From Victivallaceae bacterium (GTDB lineage: Bacteria > Verrucomicrobiota > Lentisphaeria > Victivallales > Victivallaceae): DNA of 11,851 nucleotides. A model generated the notes under the pieces. It did not search any database and was not told where the DNA came from. It saw only the letters and a list, made by a program, of their open reading frames with translations. Numbering within the stretch: position 1 is the first letter of the stretch; every line of letters starts with the position of its first letter. The translations under genes were made by a program, and so were the position numbers. Location of the stretch: NCBI GenBank assembly GCA_028698975.1, contig JAQVVK010000052.1:1-11851 (forward strand), written 5' to 3'. This document shows positions 1-6,923 of this stretch, piece by piece.

Positions 1-440
1 AGCAGCGATTTGAATATGGCGGTTGACGTGGGGTTGGTGGTCGGCACGATACCGGCGATCACGCCCAGGGGTTCGGCGACTTTGATGATACCAAACGCTT
101 CGTCTTCCTCGATAATGCCGCAGGTGCGGTAATGACGGTATTTGTTGTAGATGTATTCGGAGGCAAAGTGGTTCTTTATAACCTTGTCTTCGACGACGCC
201 CATGCCGGTTTCGGCAACCGCCATCTGCGCCAGAGGGATTCGGGCGTTGTTGGCGGCGAGCGCGGCGGCGCGGAAAATCGCGTCAACCTGTTCCTCGGTG
301 TATTCGGCGTAGATCTGCTGGGCGGCCTTGACCTTGGCGATCACTTCATCGAGTTCGGCGCGGTCGCGCGCCTCCTGCTCGACAAGGTTCGGCGCGACGA
401 CGGGCTTTTTGACTTCCGGAACAACGTTTTTGTCTTTCAT
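1..440 (-). CDS. adhE: Bifunctional acetaldehyde-CoA/alcohol dehydrogenase AdhE, N-terminal 146 residues (cut by window edge)
   Basis: AdhE reduces acetyl-CoA to acetaldehyde and then ethanol in the cytoplasm, re-oxidising NADH during fermentation. Only the start of the N-terminal aldehyde dehydrogenase domain is in the window; no stop codon is reached. The family signature is strong: AELDEVIAKVKAAQQIYAEY, then FRAAALAANNARIPLAQMAV, AETGMGVVEDKVIKNHFASE, and AEPLGVIAGIVPTTNPTST, which is the cofactor-binding segment of CoA-acylating ALDHs. The ATG at 440 has an ideal ribosome binding site, AAGGAGGAG at 447-455, six bases away. The protein carries about 20 extra residues (MKDKNVVPEVKKPVVAP...) before the usual family start. 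It is transcribed away from the rdgC-like gene across an AT-rich intergenic region. Identification is secure for this part. Whether the C-terminal iron alcohol dehydrogenase half is present cannot be seen, so a stand-alone acylating aldehyde dehydrogenase remains possible. Confidence 0.93.
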   Translation of the reverse strand, partial: MKDKNVVPEVKKPVVAPNLVEQEARDRAELDEVIAKVKAAQQIYAEYTEEQVDAIFRAAALAANNARIPLAQMAVAETGMGVVEDKVIKNHFASEYIYNKYRHYRTCGIIEEDEAFGIIKVAEPLGVIAGIVPTTNPTSTAIFKSL

Positions 441-446
441 GCGATT

Positions 447-455
447 CTCCTCCTT
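447..455 (-). promoter_or_regulatory. Ribosome binding site of adhE
   Basis: On the minus strand this reads AAGGAGGAG, six bases before the ATG at 440. It is the strongest Shine-Dalgarno match in the window. It fixes the start of the N-terminally extended AdhE and argues that the extension is really translated. Confidence 0.85.
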
Positions 456-476
456 GACAGGTTGCATGTTAAGTTC

Positions 477-504
477 CATATATCGGCATATAGTCATTTT
501 TCAA
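477..504 (-). promoter_or_regulatory. Candidate promoter of adhE
   Basis: On the minus strand TTGAAA (504-499) is followed after 16 bases by TATATG (482-477). This would place transcription start near 470 and give a leader of about 30 bases containing the Shine-Dalgarno. The -10 box is imperfect and the surroundings are very AT-rich, so chance matches are likely; treat as a suggestion. Confidence 0.35.
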
Positions 505-541
505 TATAAGCGTTTTTCCAGAAGGAAAAGGCTTTTCATAA

Positions 542-597
542 GATATATTAATATCGATAAATAAACATCAATATTTTTATATCGATATTAATATATC
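542..597. repeat. Perfect 18-bp inverted repeat with 20-bp spacer upstream of adhE (candidate operator)
   Basis: Bases 542-559 are the exact reverse complement of 580-597, separated by 20 bases. Each arm contains its own palindromes, ATATTAATAT and ATCGAT. The structure lies 102-157 bases before the adhE start, upstream of the candidate promoter. A partly related word, ATATATCGG, recurs at 478-486 within the promoter. The layout resembles a pair of operator sites for a dimeric regulator or a cruciform-forming element. It does not match the Rex consensus TTGTGAA-N4-TTCACAA often found before adhE. The repeat itself is read directly from sequence; its regulatory role is inference. Confidence 0.65.
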
Positions 598-755
598 ACA
601 AGTTTTCCATCTATCAATAGCAAATTGCAAAATTTTTCCTTGAATATGCGTTTTTTTTGTGTTACATTTAGTAAAAGACGGGCTGATCGACTGTATAAAC
701 CCGGATTTGTTTGTTTGATGTATTAGTTTATCCAATATAAAAAGCTAAATTTTGC

Positions 756-763
756 AGGAAGGA
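756..763 (+). promoter_or_regulatory. Ribosome binding site deciding the rdgC-like start
   Basis: AGGAAGGA lies six bases before the ATG at 770. An in-frame TTG at 752 would give a protein six residues longer, but it precedes this site, so ATG 770 is the better start. Confidence 0.8.
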
Positions 764-769
764 TTTGCC

Positions 770-1864
770 ATGCCGTTCGATCGCGGAACTTTTACACTCG
801 CCATGTTTGACCTCGGCAAGGAATTGCCGGAGAATATGCTCGAACTCTTCGCCGCCCGCAAAGCCGGCACCCTCGACTCGGTGACCGCCGAGCCGCAGAT
901 CGGCTGGGTCACCGGGCGTCATCTGCTTGACACCGTAATCGACGGCGAATCCGCCATGCTGGGCGGCTGCTGCTATCTGATGTTGCGTCAGGCGTCGCGC
1001 AAGGTGCCGGCGTCGCTGCTTAACGCGCTCTGCAAGCGCGAGGAGCGCGCCTACATGAAAGCCAACAATCTATCCTACGTTTCATCGAAGCAAAAGAAGC
1101 TGATCCGCGAGGAGATGACCGACAAGTATCTTCAGCAGATGCCGCCGTCGCTCTCCGGCATACCGATGGTGCTTGACACCAACGAGAAACTGCTTTATGT
1201 GGGTGCGTCGAGCCGTACCCAGCTGGAAATGTTTATCGACCAGTTTTTCCAGACGGTCAAGGTCGAGCCGATCCAGCTCACCCCCGAACTGCTTCTGGAA
1301 AAGAAATTCAACACGACCGAAGCGAGCTTCCCGTCGCTCAGTTTCAATGGCGAACCCATCGGCGAACCGGCGGTGGGCCGGGATTTCCTTACCTGGCTGT
1401 GGTACACCAATGAAAAGTGTACGCCTTTGAACGTCGGCCAATACGGCGAATTCGAAGTGATGGTCGAGGGGCCGTTTGTCTTTGCCTCCGAAGACGACGC
1501 CAGAGGATCGGGCGAAGTTTCGGTCAAAAAGGGCGAAGCCACGCCGCGCAGCGCGGAGGCCAAGGCCGCGCTCGCCGCCGGGAAAAAGCTGAAAAAGGCC
1601 AAGTTGTCGTTTACCCGCGCCAATCAGATCTGGAGCGGTACTTTTGACGCCGATCAGTTTTCGTTTGGCTCATTCAAACTGCCGGAGGGCGAGGAGATGA
1701 GCAACGACGACGAGATTTTTGCCGAACGCATGTTGAATCTTTCGATTTTCAAGGAGGCCTTCTCCGCCTACTTTGAGAAATTCGCCACCGACTTGACCGG
1801 TGCGGAGGCCGACCAGCTCAAAAAAGAACTGATCGACTGGGCAAAAAACCGGGATGAGCTTTGA
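770..1864 (+). CDS. rdgC: RdgC-like recombination-associated protein
   Basis: RdgC of Proteobacteria is a ring-shaped, nucleoid-associated DNA-binding protein that limits RecA-mediated recombination. This 364-residue product is longer than E. coli RdgC (about 300) but shows the family pattern in order. There is an N-terminal strand region and GWVTG at residues 45-49. Next comes a long charged helix starting VPASLLNAL, matching the LPSPVIKQAL segment of E. coli RdgC, with SSKQKKLIREEMTDKYLQQM. Then follow the strand pair VLDTNEKLLYVGAS, the FLTWLWY block, and a C-terminal AAGKKLKKAKLSFTRANQIW followed by FKLPE, matching the EAGKVVTKLALDW...LKRLKF part. It is followed after two bases by trmB, so the two are probably co-transcribed. 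Similarity was judged by eye, so family membership is likely and function is inferred. The extra length sits mainly in the second half. Confidence 0.7.
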   Translation: MPFDRGTFTLAMFDLGKELPENMLELFAARKAGTLDSVTAEPQIGWVTGRHLLDTVIDGESAMLGGCCYLMLRQASRKVPASLLNALCKREERAYMKANNLSYVSSKQKKLIREEMTDKYLQQMPPSLSGIPMVLDTNEKLLYVGASSRTQLEMFIDQFFQTVKVEPIQLTPELLLEKKFNTTEASFPSLSFNGEPIGEPAVGRDFLTWLWYTNEKCTPLNVGQYGEFEVMVEGPFVFASEDDARGSGEVSVKKGEATPRSAEAKAALAAGKKLKKAKLSFTRANQIWSGTFDADQFSFGSFKLPEGEEMSNDDEIFAERMLNLSIFKEAFSAYFEKFATDLTGAEADQLKKELIDWAKNRDEL

Positions 1865-1866
1865 TT

Positions 1867-2496
1867 ATGCCCATGTCCAACCACCCGGAAGACGAAGATA
1901 TTCAAATCTTTACCGGAGTATATCGGCTTTTTCCGGCGGAGCTTCTGGCCGCGCCCCGGGTCGAACTCGACCTCGGTTGCGGCACCGGAGCGTTTGCCTT
2001 TGAACTGGCCGGCCGCTATCCCTCCATCCGGGTGCTGGCCTCGGACGTGATGCTGGGAAGGTTGCGCAAAGTGGTGCGCAAGTCGCGTCGCCTGCCGGCG
2101 GGCAACCTTACGGCGGTACGCTGTGAATCAAGATTTCTTCTCGGCATAATGCTGCCCGACAGGTCGATCGACCGCATACATCTGCTCTGCCCCGACCCGT
2201 GGCCCAAAGACCGTCACCGTGCGCACCGGCTGGTGGCGAGCGATTTCGCGTCGCCGCTCCACCGGGTGCTCAAAGATGACGGCATACTGCATTTTTCGAG
2301 TGACGACGCGCCCTATTTCGACGCGGTGCGCGAGTTGATCGAAAATTCGCTGCTTTTTGCCCCGGCCCGGGAGGCGATTGCCGATGTGGCTGACATCAAG
2401 ACCGATTTTGAACGACGCTGGCTTGCCGAGGGCAAGGAAGTCCGCCATATCGCATGGAGAAAACTTCCGTTGCCGCCGCACACCATCGGCCATTGA
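1867..2496 (+). CDS. trmB: tRNA (guanine-N7-)-methyltransferase TrmB
   Basis: TrmB uses S-adenosylmethionine to methylate N7 of G46 in the variable loop of tRNAs. The 209-residue length is usual. The SAM-binding motif I reads LDLGCGTG (residues 34-41), with the acidic SASD-type position at D60. The family hallmark CPDPWPKDRH is at 108-117, and the C-terminal substrate motif KTDFERRW is at 178-185, followed by LAEGKEVRH. The start ATG at 1867 is preceded by GGGATGAG at 1851-1858 with eight bases between, better than the TTG at 1861 or the ATG at 1873. It begins two bases after the rdgC-like stop, indicating translational coupling. N-terminally the protein is shorter than many homologues, lacking the longer leader before the Rossmann fold. 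Identification is firm. Confidence 0.92.
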   Translation: MPMSNHPEDEDIQIFTGVYRLFPAELLAAPRVELDLGCGTGAFAFELAGRYPSIRVLASDVMLGRLRKVVRKSRRLPAGNLTAVRCESRFLLGIMLPDRSIDRIHLLCPDPWPKDRHRAHRLVASDFASPLHRVLKDDGILHFSSDDAPYFDAVRELIENSLLFAPAREAIADVADIKTDFERRWLAEGKEVRHIAWRKLPLPPHTIGH

Positions 2497-2524
2497 CAAA
2501 AAAACAAAAATCACCGGCCGTCGA

Positions 2525-2553
2525 TTGCATAAAACCATGACGTGTGATATTAT
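2525..2553 (+). promoter_or_regulatory. Sigma70-type promoter of the envelope operon
   Basis: TTGCAT (2525-2530), a 17-base spacer and TATTAT (2548-2553) form a good -35/-10 pair, and TGA just before the -10 box makes an extended -10 (TGn). Transcription would start near 2560. It sits in the 72-90 base gap after trmB, exactly where the eight-gene run begins, and suits the ATG at 2587 better than the ATG at 2569, which would leave only a nine-base leader. Confidence 0.6.
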
Positions 2554-2586
2554 ATTGACAGTAAAACAATGCGGAAGATCACGGAA

Positions 2587-3000
2587 ATGAATTTTTTCTG
2601 CGAAAAAAATGCTTCATTACGCCGCGTCGCAGCCGCGGGGTTGATCGTGATACTGGCGGCCGGAGGCGCGTTTTGGCTCGGCCGCGCCACCGCTGCGGTC
2701 GAGAAATCCGATGCTCCTCAATCCGCCTTGCCGCCGGTCGAGCCGCGTCGAGCCCCCTCCCCCGACCAGCTCAAAAAACTGGCGCGTTCCGCGCTGCGCG
2801 ATGCCGGGCTTGCCGACGAAAAACCCGGCGGCGTAACGATTTGCGGCAATTTTCCTGACGGCAGTTTTGCCGTCGCCGTGATGCTGGCCAGCGGCCGACA
2901 GGTTTCCGGTCGGCTTTATCTTGACCGTCAACGCTGGCGCATCGCAGTTGACCGCACAGAACTTTATTCCCGCGAAACCATTGTAAAGATAAAGGAATAG
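2587..3000 (+). CDS. Small membrane-anchored protein of unknown function
   Basis: No family is recognised. The 137-residue product has a short N-terminal stretch with basic residues (RR at 12-13), then a hydrophobic segment at about residues 14-32 (VAAAGLIVILAAGGAFWLG). That segment is most likely a single membrane anchor or uncleaved signal. A proline-rich linker follows (PPVEPRRAPSPDQ), then a soluble domain of about 80 residues that would face the periplasm. That domain alternates short helices (LKKLARSALRDAGL) and strands (VTICGNF, FAVAVML, GRLYLDRQRWRIAV). An ATG at 2569 would add six residues, but it lies only about nine bases after the predicted transcription start; GGAAG just before ATG 2587 favours the shorter form. 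It is the first gene of the envelope operon and ends two bases before the next start, so a role with the downstream secreted proteins is likely. Confidence 0.7.
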   Translation: MNFFCEKNASLRRVAAAGLIVILAAGGAFWLGRATAAVEKSDAPQSALPPVEPRRAPSPDQLKKLARSALRDAGLADEKPGGVTICGNFPDGSFAVAVMLASGRQVSGRLYLDRQRWRIAVDRTELYSRETIVKIKE

Positions 3001-3002
3001 CC

Positions 3003-4109
3003 ATGAAAACAACCGGATTTCTCCCGCTCGCGGTCGCCCTGCTGGGCGGAGTGCTGCTCGGCGCGGCCGAACCGTCAAAACCCAAGATAGCGATCTCGGA
3101 TTTCACCACCATCGACATACAGGGTCAGAAATTTTACCGTTTCACCGACCGTACCGACCACCAATCGCCGCAGGACTCCCTGAGCGAGGCCGACCGTCAA
3201 ACCATTGACGACCGCATGCTGGGGCTGGTCAAAATGATCGACGCGACCAGCGAAGCCGATCGCCGCCGGCACGATCAGGCGCGTCTTGACCTCGAAAACG
3301 AGCGCAATCTGGCGCGCCAGACCGAGCTGGCCGACCGTATTCTTAAAAGCGGCGAGCGTTCGGTCGTGATCGGGGCGCAGTATCTGGCCGCCGCGCTCGG
3401 CAAATACAACTCGGTCGAAGTGGTCGATCAATCCGAGATCGACCGGGCGTTTGCTCAAATGGCAAAACTGCAAGCCGGTCAAAAACTCGAAACCGAAGAT
3501 TTCGGCAAGGCGACCGGAGCCACTCATCTTCTTTACGGTACGGTGGCCGATCTGCGAACCGCCGAAAAACGCTTCACCGGTTACGGGGTAAAGACCAGCA
3601 ACGTGGTTTTTTCGCTCGATGTGATCTTCAAATTGGTGGAACTAAGTTCGCAAAAGGTGATATGGTCGCAGGTTTGTACCGGCGTCGATACGGTGTTGAA
3701 CACCGAAAACCTTGAAACCATCGATTCCGACCGCTTCAAAGTGCTGCTCAATGACGCATCGGTTCAGGCCGCCGCCGCCATCGACAAATTGTTCACTCCG
3801 CGTCTGGCCGCCGACTCAAGCGGCGCGACCGCCATCGTGACGGATGCTCCGGCGGCAACGCCCATGCCGAAAATAACTTTGTCGCCCCGGCTTCCGGCCG
3901 GCGTGGCGGCGGAGGTGCGGATCGACGGGGTGTTTAAGGGTCACGCTCCGCTGGAGTGCGAACTTCGCCCCGGCCGGCATGTCATCGAATTGAGTGCCGA
4001 CGGATACGGGACCAAAAAGCTCACCGCCGACATAACCGGAGGCGAAAACTTCACCCCGCAACTGCAACCAATCATGCCGCAGAAAGTTGCGGCGGAGGTG
4101 TCAAAATGA
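3003..4109 (+). CDS. Secreted CsgG-like protein with C-terminal PEGA domain
   Basis: A 368-residue exported protein. A signal peptide covers residues 1-22 (hydrophobic LPLAVALLGGVLLG, likely cleavage after AA-22) and there is no lipobox cysteine. Residues about 27-265 resemble CsgG/LpoB-type domains: an opening strand KIAISDF, a charged, helical, possibly coiled-coil insert at about 55-115, then YNSVEVVDQSEIDRAF, GATHLLYGTVADL and VVFSLDVIFKLVELSSQKVIW. Residues about 303-356 form a PEGA domain (RIDGVFKGHAPLECELRPGRH...ADGY), a surface carbohydrate- or envelope-associated beta fold. AAAGGA at 2991-2996 precedes the ATG by six bases. Its stop overlaps the next start as ATGA, so the two are translationally coupled. 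Real CsgG forms the curli secretion pore; no curli genes are here and the lipid anchor is missing, so a pore role should not be assumed. Confidence 0.72.
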   Translation: MKTTGFLPLAVALLGGVLLGAAEPSKPKIAISDFTTIDIQGQKFYRFTDRTDHQSPQDSLSEADRQTIDDRMLGLVKMIDATSEADRRRHDQARLDLENERNLARQTELADRILKSGERSVVIGAQYLAAALGKYNSVEVVDQSEIDRAFAQMAKLQAGQKLETEDFGKATGATHLLYGTVADLRTAEKRFTGYGVKTSNVVFSLDVIFKLVELSSQKVIWSQVCTGVDTVLNTENLETIDSDRFKVLLNDASVQAAAAIDKLFTPRLAADSSGATAIVTDAPAATPMPKITLSPRLPAGVAAEVRIDGVFKGHAPLECELRPGRHVIELSADGYGTKKLTADITGGENFTPQLQPIMPQKVAAEVSK

Positions 4110-5422
4110 AAAAAACGATTGTTTTTCTGCTGGCGGTATTCTGCGTGTTTCAAGCAGCCGCGCTCGAACGCATTGCGGTGGCCGAGCCCAAGGCCAAAGG
4201 CGGTTTGGCACCGGAGGAGATAAGCGGGATTTCAGACTATCTTGAAACCCGGATCACCGGAAAATATGAGATATATTCGCGTTCGGCCCTGGGCGATCTG
4301 CTCAAAGAATACGCATTTTCCGATTCCGGTTTGACCGACGACGGCAAGGCGCAACTGGCGCAAAAGAAAGTCGATAATCTACTGGTCTATTCGGTGGCGA
4401 AGCTGGGCGGCAAACTCTCGCTCACCATGATGGTGGTCGATTGCGCCACCGGCCAAGTCAAGCCGGGCGAACGCGCCGCAGTCGCAGCAAACGACCTGAA
4501 ATCGCTTTACGGCAAACTTGACGTGGCTTTGGACAAAATGGGGCTTCTGCCAGAAAGCAAGGTTCCGCAGGTAAAGTCGGTTGCGGTGTTGCCGCCCGTG
4601 CCGGTGCCGGGCGTTTCAATGGGAGCCGCGGCGGAATTTCAAGCAAAATTGTCAAGTTTCCTGCTTAAATCGGGCAGCTTTGAATTGTTGTCGCGTGAGG
4701 ATTTGGGCCGGATCGCCGCCGAAACCGAGTTGAGCATGACCGATCTGGCCGACGCCGGGCAGTCCGCGAAACTCGCACAGTTGAAAATAGCCGATTATCT
4801 GGTGATCCCAGGCGTAACGCGTTTTGAGAACCGCCCGATCTCTTCCGGCACGGCCATGGCCGGAGTCTCCACCGGCTCCAGCCGGCTGGCGATGCAGGTT
4901 AGGATCAAGGTGATCGAGGTGAAAACCGGCACGGTCATTGCCGACGACGCCGTTGACACGGAGATGCGCTCCACCGATATACCGGCGGAGTCGCGGCGCA
5001 ACTGGGTCGCCGCCGATTACGAAAACGCTTTCATGTCAAAAGCCGCCGTCACGGCGGGCAATTATCTGTTGAACCGGCTCGACCCGGTGGCGGTGGCGGC
5101 GGTGGAAAACGGCAGCGTTTATCTCTCACGCGGCGCGGGAGCCGGGGTTTTCGCGGGTCAGACATTCACCGTATTCAATCCCGGCAAACCGGTCGTCCAC
5201 CCCAAGACCGGCCGCGTCATCGGCACGGCCGAAACCAAAGCCGGTGTCGTCAAGGTGGTGAGCACCCTGCCCGATATGAGCGTGGCGGCCATTGTGGACG
5301 GCGGCGATATGATAAAGACCGGTGCGATCTGCCGGCCCGATGCGCCCTCCCCCGCCGATCAACCCTATGGCATTGAACCGGCGGCCCCGACACCCGCGCC
5401 AGCCTATCCGATGGCGGAGTAA
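4106..5422 (+). CDS. Secreted protein with two CsgG/TolB-N-like modules and FlgT-C-like tail
   Basis: The ATG at 4106 is chosen over an upstream in-frame ATG at 3956. It has GGAGG at 4094-4098, overlaps the previous stop as ATGA, and begins a classic signal peptide (MKKTIVFLLAVFCVFQAAA, AxA at 17-19). The mature part seems modular. Module one (about 21-130) has ERIAVAEP, YEIYSRSALGDLLKEY, VDNLLVYSVAKLGGKLSLTM and VVDCATG. Module two (about 155-320) repeats the pattern with KSVAVLPPV, FELLSREDLGRIAAE, IADYLVIPGVTRF and VRIKVIEVKTGTVIADDAV. A C-terminal small beta domain (about 330-410) with GSVYLSRGAGAGVFAGQTF and GRVIGTAETKAGVVKVV resembles the C-terminal domain of flagellar assembly protein FlgT. 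The end is proline- and alanine-rich. FlgT acts in flagellar rings, but no flagellar genes are nearby, so only the architecture is claimed. It is 438 residues long. Confidence 0.7.
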   Translation: MKKTIVFLLAVFCVFQAAALERIAVAEPKAKGGLAPEEISGISDYLETRITGKYEIYSRSALGDLLKEYAFSDSGLTDDGKAQLAQKKVDNLLVYSVAKLGGKLSLTMMVVDCATGQVKPGERAAVAANDLKSLYGKLDVALDKMGLLPESKVPQVKSVAVLPPVPVPGVSMGAAAEFQAKLSSFLLKSGSFELLSREDLGRIAAETELSMTDLADAGQSAKLAQLKIADYLVIPGVTRFENRPISSGTAMAGVSTGSSRLAMQVRIKVIEVKTGTVIADDAVDTEMRSTDIPAESRRNWVAADYENAFMSKAAVTAGNYLLNRLDPVAVAAVENGSVYLSRGAGAGVFAGQTFTVFNPGKPVVHPKTGRVIGTAETKAGVVKVVSTLPDMSVAAIVDGGDMIKTGAICRPDAPSPADQPYGIEPAAPTPAPAYPMAE

Positions 5423-5429
5423 ACAAATA

Positions 5430-6923
5430 ATGCGTCCGGCCTCAAAATCGCGTATTATTTGGAGCATAGCAACATTGATGTTGGCCGCACTTGCGGGTTG
5501 TCGCGCCCCCTACGGGGCGGACTCGCAAGAGGAATTGGCCAAGCTCTATTATTCGGGCAAAGTCAAGCAGGCGGCGGAGTTTGCGACCCAAATAAGCGAA
5601 GACGAGGCCGACGAATCCGACGCGCAGGCTCTGCTCTGGCATTTGGAGGCCGGCAACGCCAACCTTGACGCGGGGAGAATCGAGGAGTCACGCGAAGCAC
5701 TCGACCGCGCCGAAGCCATTCTTTACGATCTGGATTTCGATTGTTTCGCATTGCATTTTCCCGGCAACGCCAATTATGACGGCATGCGTTCCGACCGGCT
5801 GCTGCTGCATCTCCTGAAAGGGCTGGACTATTTTTCGCAGGGCTTGGTCGAAGATTTTCTGGTCGAGATCCGCCGCATGAGAGCCAGCCAGTTTCGCTAT
5901 CTTACAAGCTATGACACCGAGCTGCGCGACTACGACGCCGATAACGCCGGGAAACCCGGCCCGACCCGGCGCATGAAGACCATGCGCGAAAATCAGAATC
6001 TCGAACGCATTTTTTCAGCGTCCGGGGTGGTAAATGAGTTTGCCGAGTTCAGTAAACGCCGCCGCCCGGAGTTGAGCATATTGTTCAATCCATTGGCATT
6101 TTATCTTTCGGCGGTGGGTTATTACTTTGACAACACTTGGGACGAGGGCTTGATCGACCTCGAATATCTGGGCAAAATAGACCCGTCCAACCCGCTGTAT
6201 CAGCGCGACCGGGCAACATTGTATCAAATGCTCGGGGAAAAAATCCCGCCCGACTTGAAAAACGTCAATCCATGGCCGCATTCTCCCGGCGATCAGGTGG
6301 TCTATGTGATCCTCGGCGAGGGAAAACCCGACGGGTGGAAAAAACACAGCACCACCTACCGTTTTGACAATGACGTGCCGACCGATTGGAGTTTCAGTCT
6401 GCCGGACTGGTCGCCCTTTACCGGCGGCGGATTTAAGGTCGCCACCGCCGACGGAGTGTTCGACGGCGTATTTTTGGCCGACATCTCCGATATAATGCGC
6501 GAAGAATACTGGCAGTGGATGTTTCCCCGCATGACCGCCAATGCCCGCTCCGTAACCGAATCGGTCACCAAAGCGCACGAGGCGGCAAAAAAAAGGCTCG
6601 CCGAGCTGCGCCGCTCAAAAAATTATGAGGGGAAAAGTCTGGCTATCGCCGCCGCTGAACTTCAGGTGGCGGCGACCAGTCGGGCCAGCGTCAACCACAC
6701 CGATTGGCGGAGGTGGGTTACGGTGCCGCGTCATTACAGCATAGCGCATGTGCCGTTGACCGCCGACAAACCGCGCAAACTGGCCGTAACCTTGTTTGAT
6801 CGCAATGGACGCAAGTCCGGGCAATACAGTTTTTCCTTTGGAGAAGACGTCAACCGGGCGATTGTCTATATCCGCGAAATCGGCGGTAAATATTTTGTTC
6901 AACGCTGGGAGAGTATGGAATGA
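5430..6923 (+). CDS. COG3014-family lipoprotein with TPR-like helical repeats
   Basis: A 497-residue lipoprotein. The lipobox LAGC places the lipidated cysteine at residue 24, after a basic start and hydrophobic core. Helical, TPR-like sequence follows: LAKLYYSGKVKQAAEFA, then LLWHLEAGNANLDAGRIEES, a segment typical of COG3014. Next come YDGMRSDRLLLHLLKGLDYF with VEDFLVEIRRM (about 113-155), NPLAFYLSAVGYYF...GLIDLEYL (about 217-250), GDQVVYVILGEGKPDGW (about 287), and a C-terminal beta-rich domain. COG3014 proteins are uncharacterised but are known beside lpoB and ycfL in some Gammaproteobacteria, as here. The start is ATG 5430, supported by GGAG at 5416-5419 inside the end of the previous gene; in-frame ATGs further upstream would bury the signal sequence. 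Its stop overlaps the next gene as ATGA. A scaffold role in an outer-membrane lipoprotein complex is inference. Confidence 0.8.
   Translation: MRPASKSRIIWSIATLMLAALAGCRAPYGADSQEELAKLYYSGKVKQAAEFATQISEDEADESDAQALLWHLEAGNANLDAGRIEESREALDRAEAILYDLDFDCFALHFPGNANYDGMRSDRLLLHLLKGLDYFSQGLVEDFLVEIRRMRASQFRYLTSYDTELRDYDADNAGKPGPTRRMKTMRENQNLERIFSASGVVNEFAEFSKRRRPELSILFNPLAFYLSAVGYYFDNTWDEGLIDLEYLGKIDPSNPLYQRDRATLYQMLGEKIPPDLKNVNPWPHSPGDQVVYVILGEGKPDGWKKHSTTYRFDNDVPTDWSFSLPDWSPFTGGGFKVATADGVFDGVFLADISDIMREEYWQWMFPRMTANARSVTESVTKAHEAAKKRLAELRRSKNYEGKSLAIAAAELQVAATSRASVNHTDWRRWVTVPRHYSIAHVPLTADKPRKLAVTLFDRNGRKSGQYSFSFGEDVNRAIVYIREIGGKYFVQRWESME

Larger units (their letters stand above)
441..769. other. 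AT-rich divergent intergenic region between adhE and the rdgC-like gene
   Basis: This 329-base gap holds no plausible gene; the short open frames that enter it from the left are antisense to adhE. It is far more AT-rich than the coding sequence on either side, with dense ATAT, TTAATAT and ATCGAT words between about 478 and 600. It contains the adhE ribosome binding site, a candidate adhE promoter and a long inverted repeat at 542-597. For the rightward gene, a TATAAA at 736-741 with a TTGTTT at 711-716 is a weak promoter candidate because its 19-base spacer is too long. No tRNA, riboswitch or clear terminator is visible. Confidence 0.7.

Noticed and set aside
132..564. Rightward open frames in the first 560 bases
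   Set aside because: They are antisense to adhE, whose minus-strand product is clearly recognisable over the same bases.
542..597. Inverted repeat as a Rex operator for adhE
   Set aside because: It lacks the TTGTGAA...TTCACAA halves, and the arms are much longer than a Rex site.
2555..2560. A perfect TTGACA box before the first gene of the envelope operon
   Set aside because: No -10-like sequence lies 16-18 bases downstream; the TTGCAT/TATTAT pair just upstream is the better promoter.
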